A program made the position numbers and the translations under genes. Source: Gammaproteobacteria bacterium (GTDB lineage: Bacteria > Pseudomonadota > Gammaproteobacteria > Burkholderiales > Burkholderiaceae_C). Taken from it: 6,673 nt of DNA. The notes beneath the pieces were generated by a model. That model was not told where the DNA came from and ran no database searches. It was given only the letters and a program-made list of their open reading frames with translations. Location: assembly GCA_030054245.1 (NCBI GenBank), contig JASGCH010000082.1:1-6673 (forward strand), read 5' to 3'. Shown here in pieces: positions 1 to 6,181 of the stretch. Every line of letters starts with the position of its first letter. Within the stretch, counting starts at the first letter, position 1.

Positions 1-1302
1 GTACTGACGACCCTTTATGTCATCATCGCCAGTGGTGCCAAGCCCATGGGTCTAGTTTTTGCCTTGGTCAGTTTACTCATAGGGGCATCCATTGGCACTT
101 GGCTAGCAGGTAAAATCCAGATAACTAAAATGCCTGAATTGGTAGCTATTATGCATAGCTTAATCGGTCTAGCCGCAGTGTTTATTGCCTTAGCCGCCGT
201 CTTAGAACCCAATGCGTTTGGCATTTCTCAGCACATGTCTGAGTCACCTACACTCCCTTATGGCAACCGCTTGGAATTGTTTTTAGGGGCGGTGGTGGGG
301 GCTATTACTTTTAGTGGTTCAGTGATTGCTTTTGGAAAATTATCCGGAACTTATAAGTTTAAATTATTTCAAGGTACGCCCGTCGTCTATGCCCACCAAC
401 ATCTGCTCAATTTATTGATGGGGTTGACCATTCTAGGGCTAGGAATAGGGTTTATTTATACAGAAAATCTAAGTCTATTTATAGGGTTAGTGAGCTTGGC
501 TTTGGTCTTAGGAGTATGTATGATTATTCCGATTGGGGGAGCCGATATGCCGGTCATTGTCTCTATGTTAAACAGTTATTCGGGCTGGGCGGCGGCGGGT
601 ATTGGATTTTCTTTAAACAACAGTATGCTCATCATCGCTGGCTCCTTGGTAGGTAGTTCAGGTGCTATATTGAGTTACATTATGTGTAAAGCCATGAATC
701 GCTCTTTTTTGAATGTCTTGCTGGGGGGGTTTGGCAATCATTCTGGCGACGCCAGTGGGCAACAGTCAGTGGCGCGCGCGTATAAATCTGCGGGTCCCGA
801 TGATGTGGCTTTTATTTTATCCAATGCCCAAAAAGTGGTTATTATTCCAGGTTATGGTTTGGCGGTATCCAGAGCTCAGCACGCTCTCAAAGAACTGGTG
901 GACGAACTTATTTCTATGGATATAGTCGTCAAATACGCCATTCACCCCGTAGCTGGTCGTATGCCCGGACACATGAATGTGTTATTAGCTGAAGCCGAGG
1001 TGCCTTATACCTTGGTTTATGAAATGGAAGACATCAATGGTGAGTTTAGCGATGTCGATGTCGTGGTTGTTTTAGGTGCCAACGATGTAGTCAATCCTTT
1101 GGCTTTGCAAAAAGGCAGTCCCATTTATGGTATGCCTATTTTAGAAGCCTATAAAGCACGCACCATCATTGTCAATAAAAGATCGATGAATCCTGGCTAT
1201 GCTGGTTTGGACAATGATTTGTTTTATATGGATAAGACCAGTATGTTATTTGGCGATGCCAAGTCAGTTTTAGAGAAAATTTTAAAAGCCTTACGCCATT
1301 GA
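1..1302 (+). CDS. pntB: NAD(P) transhydrogenase subunit beta (3' part, open at left edge)
   Basis: This is the beta subunit of the proton-translocating nicotinamide nucleotide transhydrogenase, an inner-membrane enzyme that uses the proton gradient to reduce NADP+ with NADH. The frame is open from base 1, so the ATG at 46 is internal. The visible 433 residues lack perhaps 30 from the N-terminus compared with the usual ~460. Residues 1 to about 235 are a series of hydrophobic membrane helices (domain II), including 'MPELVAIMHSLIGLAAV' and 'FSGSVIAFGKLSG'. The C-terminal NADP(H)-binding domain III follows, with 'PGYGLAVSRAQ' (GYG at visible residues 284-286), 'HPVAGRMPGHMNVLLAEA', 'GANDVVNP', 'KRSMNPGYAG' and 'MLFGDAK', all close to the E. 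coli protein. pntA would be expected upstream, outside the window. Identification is firm; no defect is seen. Confidence 0.97.
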   Translation, partial: VLTTLYVIIASGAKPMGLVFALVSLLIGASIGTWLAGKIQITKMPELVAIMHSLIGLAAVFIALAAVLEPNAFGISQHMSESPTLPYGNRLELFLGAVVGAITFSGSVIAFGKLSGTYKFKLFQGTPVVYAHQHLLNLLMGLTILGLGIGFIYTENLSLFIGLVSLALVLGVCMIIPIGGADMPVIVSMLNSYSGWAAAGIGFSLNNSMLIIAGSLVGSSGAILSYIMCKAMNRSFLNVLLGGFGNHSGDASGQQSVARAYKSAGPDDVAFILSNAQKVVIIPGYGLAVSRAQHALKELVDELISMDIVVKYAIHPVAGRMPGHMNVLLAEAEVPYTLVYEMEDINGEFSDVDVVVVLGANDVVNPLALQKGSPIYGMPILEAYKARTIIVNKRSMNPGYAGLDNDLFYMDKTSMLFGDAKSVLEKILKALRH

Positions 1303-1599
1303 ACCTTCACCCACACATTTATCCTAAATTCGCCACTGAAATCCTATTCAACCCCCACTTATGTAGTCGTATGGCACTCGATTTCTTAACCAAACCTGCC
1401 CAATGCTCGTTATGTCCATCAAAAAACCGGCAGGCATTAAGCGTTCAGTTAACCAACTGGATTGGGTTGTCGTTTGAGATGGACTTCTTAAAAACTGTTG
1501 CACAACCGGTTTCACCACGGGTAAGGGTAGCAACCACTACTTTCGGTTTTAACCGGACAGACACTGTGGCACAACCCAGCAATCTTTGATAGGTAAAAA
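1303..1599. other. intergenic gap between pntB and mtnN, no convincing gene
   Basis: These 297 bases hold no gene I can support. A plus-strand frame starting with TTG and overlapping the pntB stop stays open for 96 codons, but its product has no recognisable domain, no clear Shine-Dalgarno and a non-membrane, proline-rich composition. A 61-codon minus-strand frame is equally unconvincing. The gap contains two 14-bp near-identical direct repeats (1494-1507 and 1563-1576), a small hairpin CAGTT-AACC-AACTG (1446-1459) and a short palindrome CGGTTTTAACCG (1544-1555). I see no clear terminator for pntB and no good sigma-70 promoter for the next gene. Confidence 0.6.
1494..1576 (+). repeat. pair of 14-bp direct repeats in the intergenic gap
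   Basis: ACTGTTGCACAACC at 1494-1507 recurs as ACTGTGGCACAACC at 1563-1576, with one mismatch and 69 bp between starts. The inner ACAACC half can also pair with GGTTGT at 1465-1470. The pair lies just upstream of mtnN and could be an operator-like pair or the remains of a repeat. No function can be assigned from the sequence. Confidence 0.5.
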
Positions 1600-2343
1600 A
1601 TGGCTTTAGGTCTTTTATCGGCACTTCCAGAAGAACAAGAATATTTATTAAAAAAATTACCCGGACGCACGGTTCGTGTGGGGGGTAGAGACTACTGGCT
1701 TGGAAGCATCAATTTTCAAGATGTCATCTTGGTACTGAGCGGCATAGGTAAGGTAGCCGCCGCCACGACCACAGTAACGCTCATCGAGCATTTTCATGCC
1801 ACTTGGATTTTAATGATGGGAGTCGCGGGTGGTTTAGCAAGCTATTTAAATCGAGGCGATCTGGTGCTGGGCACCGAATTGGTACAACACGATCTAAACG
1901 CCAGCCCGTTTTTTCCGCGTTATTATATCCCCCATTTAGGTCTTAGCCATTTAACCACGCACCAAGAAATGCAGCACCATTTGGCAAGCTCTATACAACA
2001 AACCCTCCAACAAGCTACCCCTATCGAATTAAGCCCAAGCCTTCATAACCGTATTAAGCTTTACCAAGGGCTCATGCTCACCGGTGACCAGTTTTTACAA
2101 ACCCATTTTGAGAGAGATTTACTGCTAAAATCTTTTCCCAAGGCTTTGACTATAGACATGGAAAGTGCCGCCGTAGCCCAAGTTTGTGCCGATCACGAGG
2201 TACCGTTCCTAGTTTTGCGTAGTATTTCCGATATAGTCGGACAGCCAGAATCCTCCATGGACTACAGCGAGTATTTGATGCAACACGCCGGTCCCCTACT
2301 CGCTTGGTTGATTTACCAGTTTCTTTCTGAACGCAAACATTAA
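1600..2343 (+). CDS. mtnN: 5'-methylthioadenosine/S-adenosylhomocysteine nucleosidase
   Basis: This cytosolic enzyme cleaves the glycosidic bond of methylthioadenosine and S-adenosylhomocysteine to adenine plus a thioribose or ribosylhomocysteine. It serves methionine salvage and removes an inhibitor of methyl transfer. The 247-residue product (E. coli has 232) starts 'MALGLLSALPEE', placing Glu12 where the E. coli catalytic Glu12 lies. Further family motifs are 'SGIGKVAAATT' (47-57), 'MGVAGGL' (73-79), 'GDLVLGTELVQHDLNA' (86-101), 'GLMLTGDQFL' (157-166), the substrate-binding 'DMESAAVAQVC' with Met187 and Glu188, and 'LRSISDIVG' with the catalytic Asp at 211. The extra length falls mainly around residues 108-125. 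An in-frame TAA at 1594-1596 rules out a more upstream start, and a weak AGGT lies 6 bases before the ATG. All key residues are present, so it should be active. Confidence 0.95.
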   Translation: MALGLLSALPEEQEYLLKKLPGRTVRVGGRDYWLGSINFQDVILVLSGIGKVAAATTTVTLIEHFHATWILMMGVAGGLASYLNRGDLVLGTELVQHDLNASPFFPRYYIPHLGLSHLTTHQEMQHHLASSIQQTLQQATPIELSPSLHNRIKLYQGLMLTGDQFLQTHFERDLLLKSFPKALTIDMESAAVAQVCADHEVPFLVLRSISDIVGQPESSMDYSEYLMQHAGPLLAWLIYQFLSERKH

Positions 2344-2358
2344 AAGCTTTTAATGTTT
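2335..2358. terminator. 24-bp perfect palindrome across the mtnN stop codon (weak terminator candidate)
   Basis: Bases 2335-2346 are the exact reverse complement of 2347-2358, centred on AAGCTT and covering the mtnN TAA at 2341-2343. It would fold as an AT-rich hairpin in a transcript from either strand. No T-tract follows on the plus strand, so a role as an intrinsic terminator for mtnN is only possible, not demonstrated. It could instead protect the 3' end or halt convergent transcription. Confidence 0.4.
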
Positions 2359-2502
2359 AACGAAATCAGAAACCAACGCGAAAGCATTCTACCTCTTAGT
2401 TTCTAGGAGGCAGAAAACCCTAAATGGGTTCGCCCAACATCTCCCCGTAGAATGGGGGGCTTCTAAAGCGAATACTTTGAAATCTTCTTATTCTAGGCCC
2501 TT
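2344..2502. other. convergent intergenic region rich in hairpins
   Basis: Two operons converge here and no gene is seen. Several stems can be read directly. CCTCTTAG-TTT-CTAGGAGG (2392-2410) is a compact hairpin with one G·U pair in plus-strand RNA and extends outward to 2388-2414 with one mismatch. TGGG-TTCG-CCCA (2425-2436) has a TTCG tetraloop. CCCC and GGGG pair across 2443-2457. CATTCTAC (2385-2392) pairs with GTAGAATG (2447-2454), which would enclose the inner hairpins in a branched fold. The purpose may be bidirectional termination, an RNA element or repeat debris. Confidence 0.45.
2413..2430 (-). terminator. possible weak intrinsic terminator of the pil operon
   Basis: Read on the minus strand, AACCC-ATTTA-GGGTT is followed directly by further T residues (GGGTTTTC). 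This is the arrangement of an intrinsic terminator and lies about 75 bases beyond the last pilin stop. The stem is only five base pairs, so the call is tentative. The neighbouring stems in this region could assist. Confidence 0.3.
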
Positions 2503-3369
2503 CTAATCAGAAGGCTCTAAATACCTAGAGGTATTGTGTCCGTACCTCTGGTCCACAAAAAAGAACTGAAAACCAGCATTCTCTGACTTTGCCGTATACC
2601 ATGCGTCTGTTAGGCTAGAAGGCAGGTTAGGCGCAATACCATCCAACAAAGGATTCCAAAGAACATTATCGTACTTACCGTCGCTTCTGGTAAAAGTCAA
2701 ATTATACTCGATTCCCGTTCCTATCCTAGGAGACCCATCAGGTAGAGCAGGAGGTGGGTACATTCCAGTAAACTGCTTATTTTCGATAACCTTTTGATAA
2801 AAAGCTTTTTGTAGTTTTGCCAACCAAACATCTTTTATACTAGGATGCATGGCTATACTCCCGTAAGGAGGATAAAACAGAACAAGTTTTATAAACCTAT
2901 GCAGGCCAGCGTCTTTGAGTATGGATTCAAGTTTATTCCGAACTTCTTCTTCGAATGAAGAAAAATCTGCAGAAGAAGTTCCCACAAAAATTGCCGCGCC
3001 AGATTTCAAACACTGATTGACACTACTAGAACCTATTGCTGATACGCCATAAGTGTAGAAGCCCGTACCAGTTCGGCAATCCTCACCAGTCGAGGCGTCT
3101 GATGGTTGATTCGGTGCCACCAACATACTGGCGAGGTCTGGTCTGTCCGGTGGCACCACATGCACAGTACTACGATAATTTAATGCGGCAATTAGAACAT
3201 CCATAGTTTGCTCAGATGCCCTATCGAGAATCGCATCAAAGCGAAGATCCACCAAAACCTTAAAGCTCGATCCTAATAAAGCCAAGCTCAATGCCATCAC
3301 AATCAACAATTCAACCAATGTGTAAGCTGACTGAATCCTAATCGATGATGGGGGTACTTTAGTTGTCAT
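2503..3369 (-). CDS. type IV prepilin-like protein, last gene of the pil cluster
   Basis: This 288-residue protein carries a class III (prepilin) signal. A 15-residue leader with a few basic residues ends in Ala15, followed by 'YTLVELLIVMALSLALL', so Glu20 is at +5 of the predicted mature protein and a single hydrophobic helix runs to about residue 40. A prepilin peptidase should cleave between Ala15 and Tyr16. The mature part would be exported and joined to or initiate the pilus. The body is unusually large for a pilin, with only two cysteines (98 and 120) that could form a disulfide and a Tyr/Phe/Pro-rich C-terminal half. I do not recognise a named family for the body; a minor pilin or pseudopilin role is inference. 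AAGGA lies 6 bases before the ATG. It begins 20 bases after lldD ends, consistent with one transcript. A short hairpin, AATACC-TAGA-GGTATT (2520-2535), lies inside its last codons. Confidence 0.85.
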   Translation of the reverse strand: MTTKVPPSSIRIQSAYTLVELLIVMALSLALLGSSFKVLVDLRFDAILDRASEQTMDVLIAALNYRSTVHVVPPDRPDLASMLVAPNQPSDASTGEDCRTGTGFYTYGVSAIGSSSVNQCLKSGAAIFVGTSSADFSSFEEEVRNKLESILKDAGLHRFIKLVLFYPPYGSIAMHPSIKDVWLAKLQKAFYQKVIENKQFTGMYPPPALPDGSPRIGTGIEYNLTFTRSDGKYDNVLWNPLLDGIAPNLPSSLTDAWYTAKSENAGFQFFFVDQRYGHNTSRYLEPSD

Positions 3370-3389
3370 GTTAATCCTTTATGGTTTCA

Positions 3390-4553
3390 TCAGGTTTCAA
3401 GCATATAATGGTATAGAATACGCTGATCTACTTGCTCAATGTGCGTACAACCACAAAAAGCCATCGTCAAATCCAACTCTTTGTGTAGTATTTCCAAAAC
3501 CTTTTGGACACCGGCATAACCCATAGCACCCAAGCCGTATAAAAATGCCCGGCCTATGTAAGTTCCCCTAGCTCCCAGGGCCAAACACTTTAAGACATCT
3601 TGGCCAGTGCGTATGCCTCCATCGATATGCACTTCAATTTGCGAACCTACGGCTTGCACAATATCAGCCAAACAAGCAATGCTACTAGGCGCTCCATCGA
3701 GTTGGCGACCGCCATGGTTGGAAACGACCAAGGCTTGGGCCCCCGACCTAGCCGCCATTTTGGCATCCTCCACATCTAAAATGCCTTTTAAAATTAAATC
3801 TCCACCCCATTCTTGTAAAATCCAATCGATATCCCGCCAATGGAGAGTCGGGTCAAATTGTTGAGCTGTCCACTCAGCCAGAGAAGCCATATCTTCAACA
3901 CCTTTCACATGACCTATGATATTACCAAAATAACGCCTCTGGGTTTGCAACATTTTCCAGCACCAACGCGGTTTGCTCAACAAGTTGATGAGATTAGGCA
4001 ATGATAGCCGAGGGGGGGCACTTAAGCCATTTTTTAGATCTTTATGCCTTTGCCCCAAAATCTGTAAATCCAGCGTCAACACCAAGGCTGAACAATGTAC
4101 CGCTTTGGCTCTTTGGATCAATTCACGGGTAAACCCTCGATCGCGCATGACATACAATTGAAACCAAAAAGGCTTTTGCGTAGCTTTTGCCACATCTTCC
4201 AGCGAGCAAATGCTCATGGTAGAAAGCGTAAACGGAACGCCAAAATCGCGAGCCGCCAAAGCCGCCAAAATTTCACCATCCGCGTACTGCATACCCGTCA
4301 TGCCAGTCGGAGCTAATGCCACAGGCATGGTAACACTTTGCCCTAACATAGTGCTCGCGGTTGAACGATGTTCCAGATTGCAAGCCACCCTCTGGCGTAA
4401 TAACAGCGTTTGAAAATCAGTACTATTTGCCCGATAAGTTTGTTCTGACCAAGAGCCACTGTCGGCATAGTCGTAAAACATTTTTGGCACGCGTTTTTGT
4501 GCTAGAATACGCAAATCTTCAACCTGAGTAATCGACGAAATTTTTGCTTGCAT
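3390..4553 (-). CDS. lldD: FMN-dependent L-lactate dehydrogenase
   Basis: The product is a 387-residue member of the FMN-dependent alpha-hydroxyacid dehydrogenase family, most like respiratory L-lactate dehydrogenase, which oxidises L-lactate to pyruvate and passes electrons to the membrane chain. Visible motifs are 'FYDYADSGSWSE' (26-37) with the substrate tyrosine Tyr29, 'MPVALAPTGMTGM' (76-88), 'PFTLSTMSICSLEDVA' (107-122), 'WFQLYVMRDRG' (130-140), 'LILKGILD' (253-260) with the FMN lysine Lys256, the catalytic 'SNHGGRQLDG' (278-287) with His280 and Arg283, 'HIDGGIRTGQDVLK' (309-322) for the FMN phosphate, and 'GRAFLYG' (334-340). 'HWRDIDWI' and 'LKGILD' match E. coli LldD closely. Length fits the family (about 380). 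A GTG at 4592 in frame would overlap the previous gene by 19 bases; I prefer the ATG at 4553, with AGGTAAG upstream. It sits between two pilin genes, 20 bases from each. A lactate oxidase is a less likely alternative. Confidence 0.93.
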   Translation of the reverse strand: MQAKISSITQVEDLRILAQKRVPKMFYDYADSGSWSEQTYRANSTDFQTLLLRQRVACNLEHRSTASTMLGQSVTMPVALAPTGMTGMQYADGEILAALAARDFGVPFTLSTMSICSLEDVAKATQKPFWFQLYVMRDRGFTRELIQRAKAVHCSALVLTLDLQILGQRHKDLKNGLSAPPRLSLPNLINLLSKPRWCWKMLQTQRRYFGNIIGHVKGVEDMASLAEWTAQQFDPTLHWRDIDWILQEWGGDLILKGILDVEDAKMAARSGAQALVVSNHGGRQLDGAPSSIACLADIVQAVGSQIEVHIDGGIRTGQDVLKCLALGARGTYIGRAFLYGLGAMGYAGVQKVLEILHKELDLTMAFCGCTHIEQVDQRILYHYMLET

Positions 4554-4573
4554 TTGATACTTACCTATAAAAC

Positions 4574-5455
4574 CTACGGCGATGATGTACACTTAACAAC
4601 AATAGACCTGCTCGTTGCATCCACACCCAAAACAGCCCTTTGAGAAGAGGTACAAATAGAGACCCCACTATCATCCTTAACATCATCCGTGATAACCAAA
4701 CTCTGTAAATTAGACAATCTTAAACTTCCCAATACAGATAAACTTCCTTGAAGGCTAGGGTCCCGAGTATCTCCCCTTTGTATGTAGCGTGCATTACCAT
4801 CTATGGTTAAGGCGCAAACCGTACCAATAGGAGGAGCCCCTCCAACCGTAAAGGCAGTCTGTACAAAAGTAGCCCCCGCCAAGCGTATTCCTGAGATGGC
4901 TTGGCTGGTCGAAACCACGCCCTGTCCACCCACTCTAGAGGCTAACCAACCGGCTCTAAGCTCGTCTTGGACCCCGCGCAAATTAAATGCCCCCCATCTC
5001 GTAGGAGTGCTAGCCGCATCGCCCGTACACACCGCACCATACACGATACAATTGTCAGTGGCACTTGCTCCACAATTAGTACCTAACGGACCTCCATCAT
5101 GACCAATCAATAAGAACACGGGCTGACCATTGGGGGCAATATTTGGAAAAGCAAAGGGCAAAAAATTACCATTTATTAAGTCTGCAATGCTGGGATTAGC
5201 CTTAATCGTTCCACTCACATCGGTTATCCCAGCATTTTCGGCGTTCAAGCCAACTCTCATTCCAGTTAAGCCAGCAAGTGTCCTCCGATGGGTCGCAATA
5301 TAGTTGGCCAAACCGGTTGACGCTATACCGCGCAAATAAGTCGCGGTATTGTTGGTAATCAGCTCGTCCAAATCCCGTCCGGTTTTGGCGATGGTATTGA
5401 TCGCCAAAATGCCAGAAATGGTGATGGCCAGAATGAGTTCTACTAATAAGTTCAT
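4574..5455 (-). CDS. pilV: PilV-like type IVb minor pilin / tip adhesin, leader apparently out of frame
   Basis: The 293-residue frame begins 'MNLLVELILAITISGILA', a pilin-type N-terminal helix with Glu6, but lacks the charged leader and the Gly or Ala that a prepilin peptidase needs. After the helix come an amphipathic stretch and 'GLANYIATHRRTLAGL', 'LINGNFLPFAFPN' and 'NGQPVFLLIGHDGG', then a Gly/Ser/Thr-rich body with five cysteines in the middle and C-terminal part. It ends with 'GVSICTSSQRAVLGVD' and 'IVVKCTSSP'. This layout resembles the shufflon-type PilV proteins of thin pili (constant N-terminal region, short Cys-containing tip segment). That assignment comes from memory of the family. 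Position after a PilS-like gene supports it. A plausible leader, 'MRATRKEALG', starts at 5492 in a different frame with GAGGG before it, so the natural gene may span 5492-4574 with a +1 shift. No inverted shufflon segments or recombinase are visible. Confidence 0.7.
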   Translation of the reverse strand: MNLLVELILAITISGILAINTIAKTGRDLDELITNNTATYLRGIASTGLANYIATHRRTLAGLTGMRVGLNAENAGITDVSGTIKANPSIADLINGNFLPFAFPNIAPNGQPVFLLIGHDGGPLGTNCGASATDNCIVYGAVCTGDAASTPTRWGAFNLRGVQDELRAGWLASRVGGQGVVSTSQAISGIRLAGATFVQTAFTVGGAPPIGTVCALTIDGNARYIQRGDTRDPSLQGSLSVLGSLRLSNLQSLVITDDVKDDSGVSICTSSQRAVLGVDATSRSIVVKCTSSP

Positions 5456-5492
5456 GGTGTGTGCCCAGAGCCTCTTTACGCGTTGCCCTCAT
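5456..5492 (-). pseudogene. out-of-frame prepilin leader upstream of the pilV-like gene
   Basis: From the ATG at 5492-5490 the minus strand encodes 'MRATRKEALG' followed by THH, and the frame then leaves the pilin track. A short charged leader ending in Gly is what a prepilin needs, and the hydrophobic helix 'MNLLVELILA' starts 27 bases after the start of the leader's last codon-and-a-half in a frame one base away. GAGGG precedes the ATG by three bases, whereas the ATG at 5455 has no good Shine-Dalgarno within 5-10 bases. The CACACAC run at the junction is a natural place for an indel or a read error. Whether the cell joins these frames is unknown. Confidence 0.45.
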
Positions 5493-5523
5493 TAACCCTC
5501 AGTGAAAAAGGGCTACGCGTAAA
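5475..5523 (-). promoter_or_regulatory. inverted repeat presenting the pilV leader start in its loop
   Basis: TTTACGCGT at 5475-5483 pairs with ACGCGTAAA at 5515-5523. After one mismatched position, GCCC (5485-5488) pairs with GGGC (5510-5513). The 21-base loop (5489-5509) contains the GAGGG Shine-Dalgarno and the ATG at 5492-5490. In the mRNA this 13-bp stem with one A·A mismatch would form directly after the pilS stop and control access to the next start. It is not a standard intrinsic terminator, because the T-run lies before the stem in the direction of transcription. Confidence 0.5.
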
Positions 5524-5530
5524 AAATGCT

Positions 5531-6181
5531 TTACCTTCTATAATTAGCTACTACGGTGTTCACATCGCCGGCACCACACAAAACGGCTATGGCGTTGTAA
5601 TCTATAACAGTGACATTTCTACTCAGAACTGGTACAACAGCACCTTCACCATTTTGTACCGTCACAAAAAATGCATTCGCCGCCAGCTGAGTGACTATGT
5701 CCGGACAAGCCGCTGAATGTACTCCATTTAAGGTTAGGCTAAATGCTGTTCCGTCAGCAGTACCGGCGGCTGTGCCACTCCGCGTAGCTATAGATGACGC
5801 TATGAGCACCGTTGGTGCAGGTATGCCACTGGCATTGAGCCTATGGTTTACAACTGTGCCAGCAAGCGGAAGAATAGTGCTACCCGCTACCGCCGTTCGC
5901 AAAGCGTTATCCAAATTCCCCTCAGCCGCACCAACATCCGAAAATGGTGTCGCCAGCCCAGACACCGCCCCTGAAGCGACGATTTTCTGAATCGCCACAT
6001 TCAGCTCTGCCGCCGTGGACTCTACCCTACCGCTGATTAATATCGGCTGGACAGCTCTAAAACCCAAAGCCGACAATACGGCAACAATAATCAACACAAT
6101 CAACAGCTCAGCCAAGGTAAAAGCTCGCCTGACGCGCACTGACAGCCTTGGAAAAGGTTTACTTAAAAATTTTGCTTGCAT
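5531..6181 (-). CDS. pilS: PilS-like type IVb major prepilin
   Basis: From the ATG at 6181 this is a 216-residue prepilin. A 20-residue leader rich in Lys and Arg (start 'MQAKFLSKPFPR') ends in Ala20, and the predicted mature protein starts 'FTLAELLIVLIIVAVLSA' with Glu at +5. The mature part (about 196 residues) has the amphipathic helix 'GRVESTAAELNVAIQKI', a Gly/Ala/Thr-rich body with a short GTAx repeat, and two cysteines (159 in 'HSAACPDIV', 202 in 'IAVLCGAGD') spaced as in the pilin disulfide loop. The motif 'FSLTLNGVHSAACPDIV' resembles PilS of R64-type thin pili, and the pilR-pilS-pilV order agrees. It would be the main fibre subunit, cleaved and N-methylated at the inner membrane. 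AGAGGA lies 8 bases before this ATG. A second in-frame ATG with its own Shine-Dalgarno lies at 6298 because of a tandem duplication; starting there adds 39 residues. I prefer 6181 for its normal leader length. Confidence 0.82.
   Translation of the reverse strand: MQAKFLSKPFPRLSVRVRRAFTLAELLIVLIIVAVLSALGFRAVQPILISGRVESTAAELNVAIQKIVASGAVSGLATPFSDVGAAEGNLDNALRTAVAGSTILPLAGTVVNHRLNASGIPAPTVLIASSIATRSGTAAGTADGTAFSLTLNGVHSAACPDIVTQLAANAFFVTVQNGEGAVVPVLSRNVTVIDYNAIAVLCGAGDVNTVVANYRR

Noticed and set aside
1348..1533. 61-codon minus-strand frame between pntB and mtnN
   Set aside because: No ribosome binding site or recognisable motif, and it competes with an equally weak frame on the other strand.
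1299..1589. 96-codon plus-strand frame overlapping the pntB stop
   Set aside because: TTG start, no Shine-Dalgarno, no recognisable domain; the recurring TVAQP only reflects the 14-bp DNA repeat. Kept as unexplained gap.
2355..2361. GTTTAAC resembling an integron attC core half
   Set aside because: No matching partner core at a suitable distance on either strand and no integrase; the motif is part of the AT-rich palindrome.
4574..5000. Shufflon (invertible C-terminal cassettes) downstream of the pilV-like gene
   Set aside because: No repeated inverted recombination sites, no alternative C-terminal segments and no recombinase; lldD follows directly.
4803..5102. 99-codon plus-strand frame opposite the pilV-like gene
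   Set aside because: Antisense to a gene with clear pilin features; no start signal and no domain.
5202..5492. 96-codon minus-strand frame starting MRATRKEALG
   Set aside because: After the first ten codons it is an alternative frame of the pilV-like gene with a His-rich, non-pilin product; only the leader part is considered meaningful.
5475..5523. Intrinsic terminator after pilS
   Set aside because: On the transcribed strand the T-run comes before the stem, and no T-run follows it, so the element does not fit a terminator.
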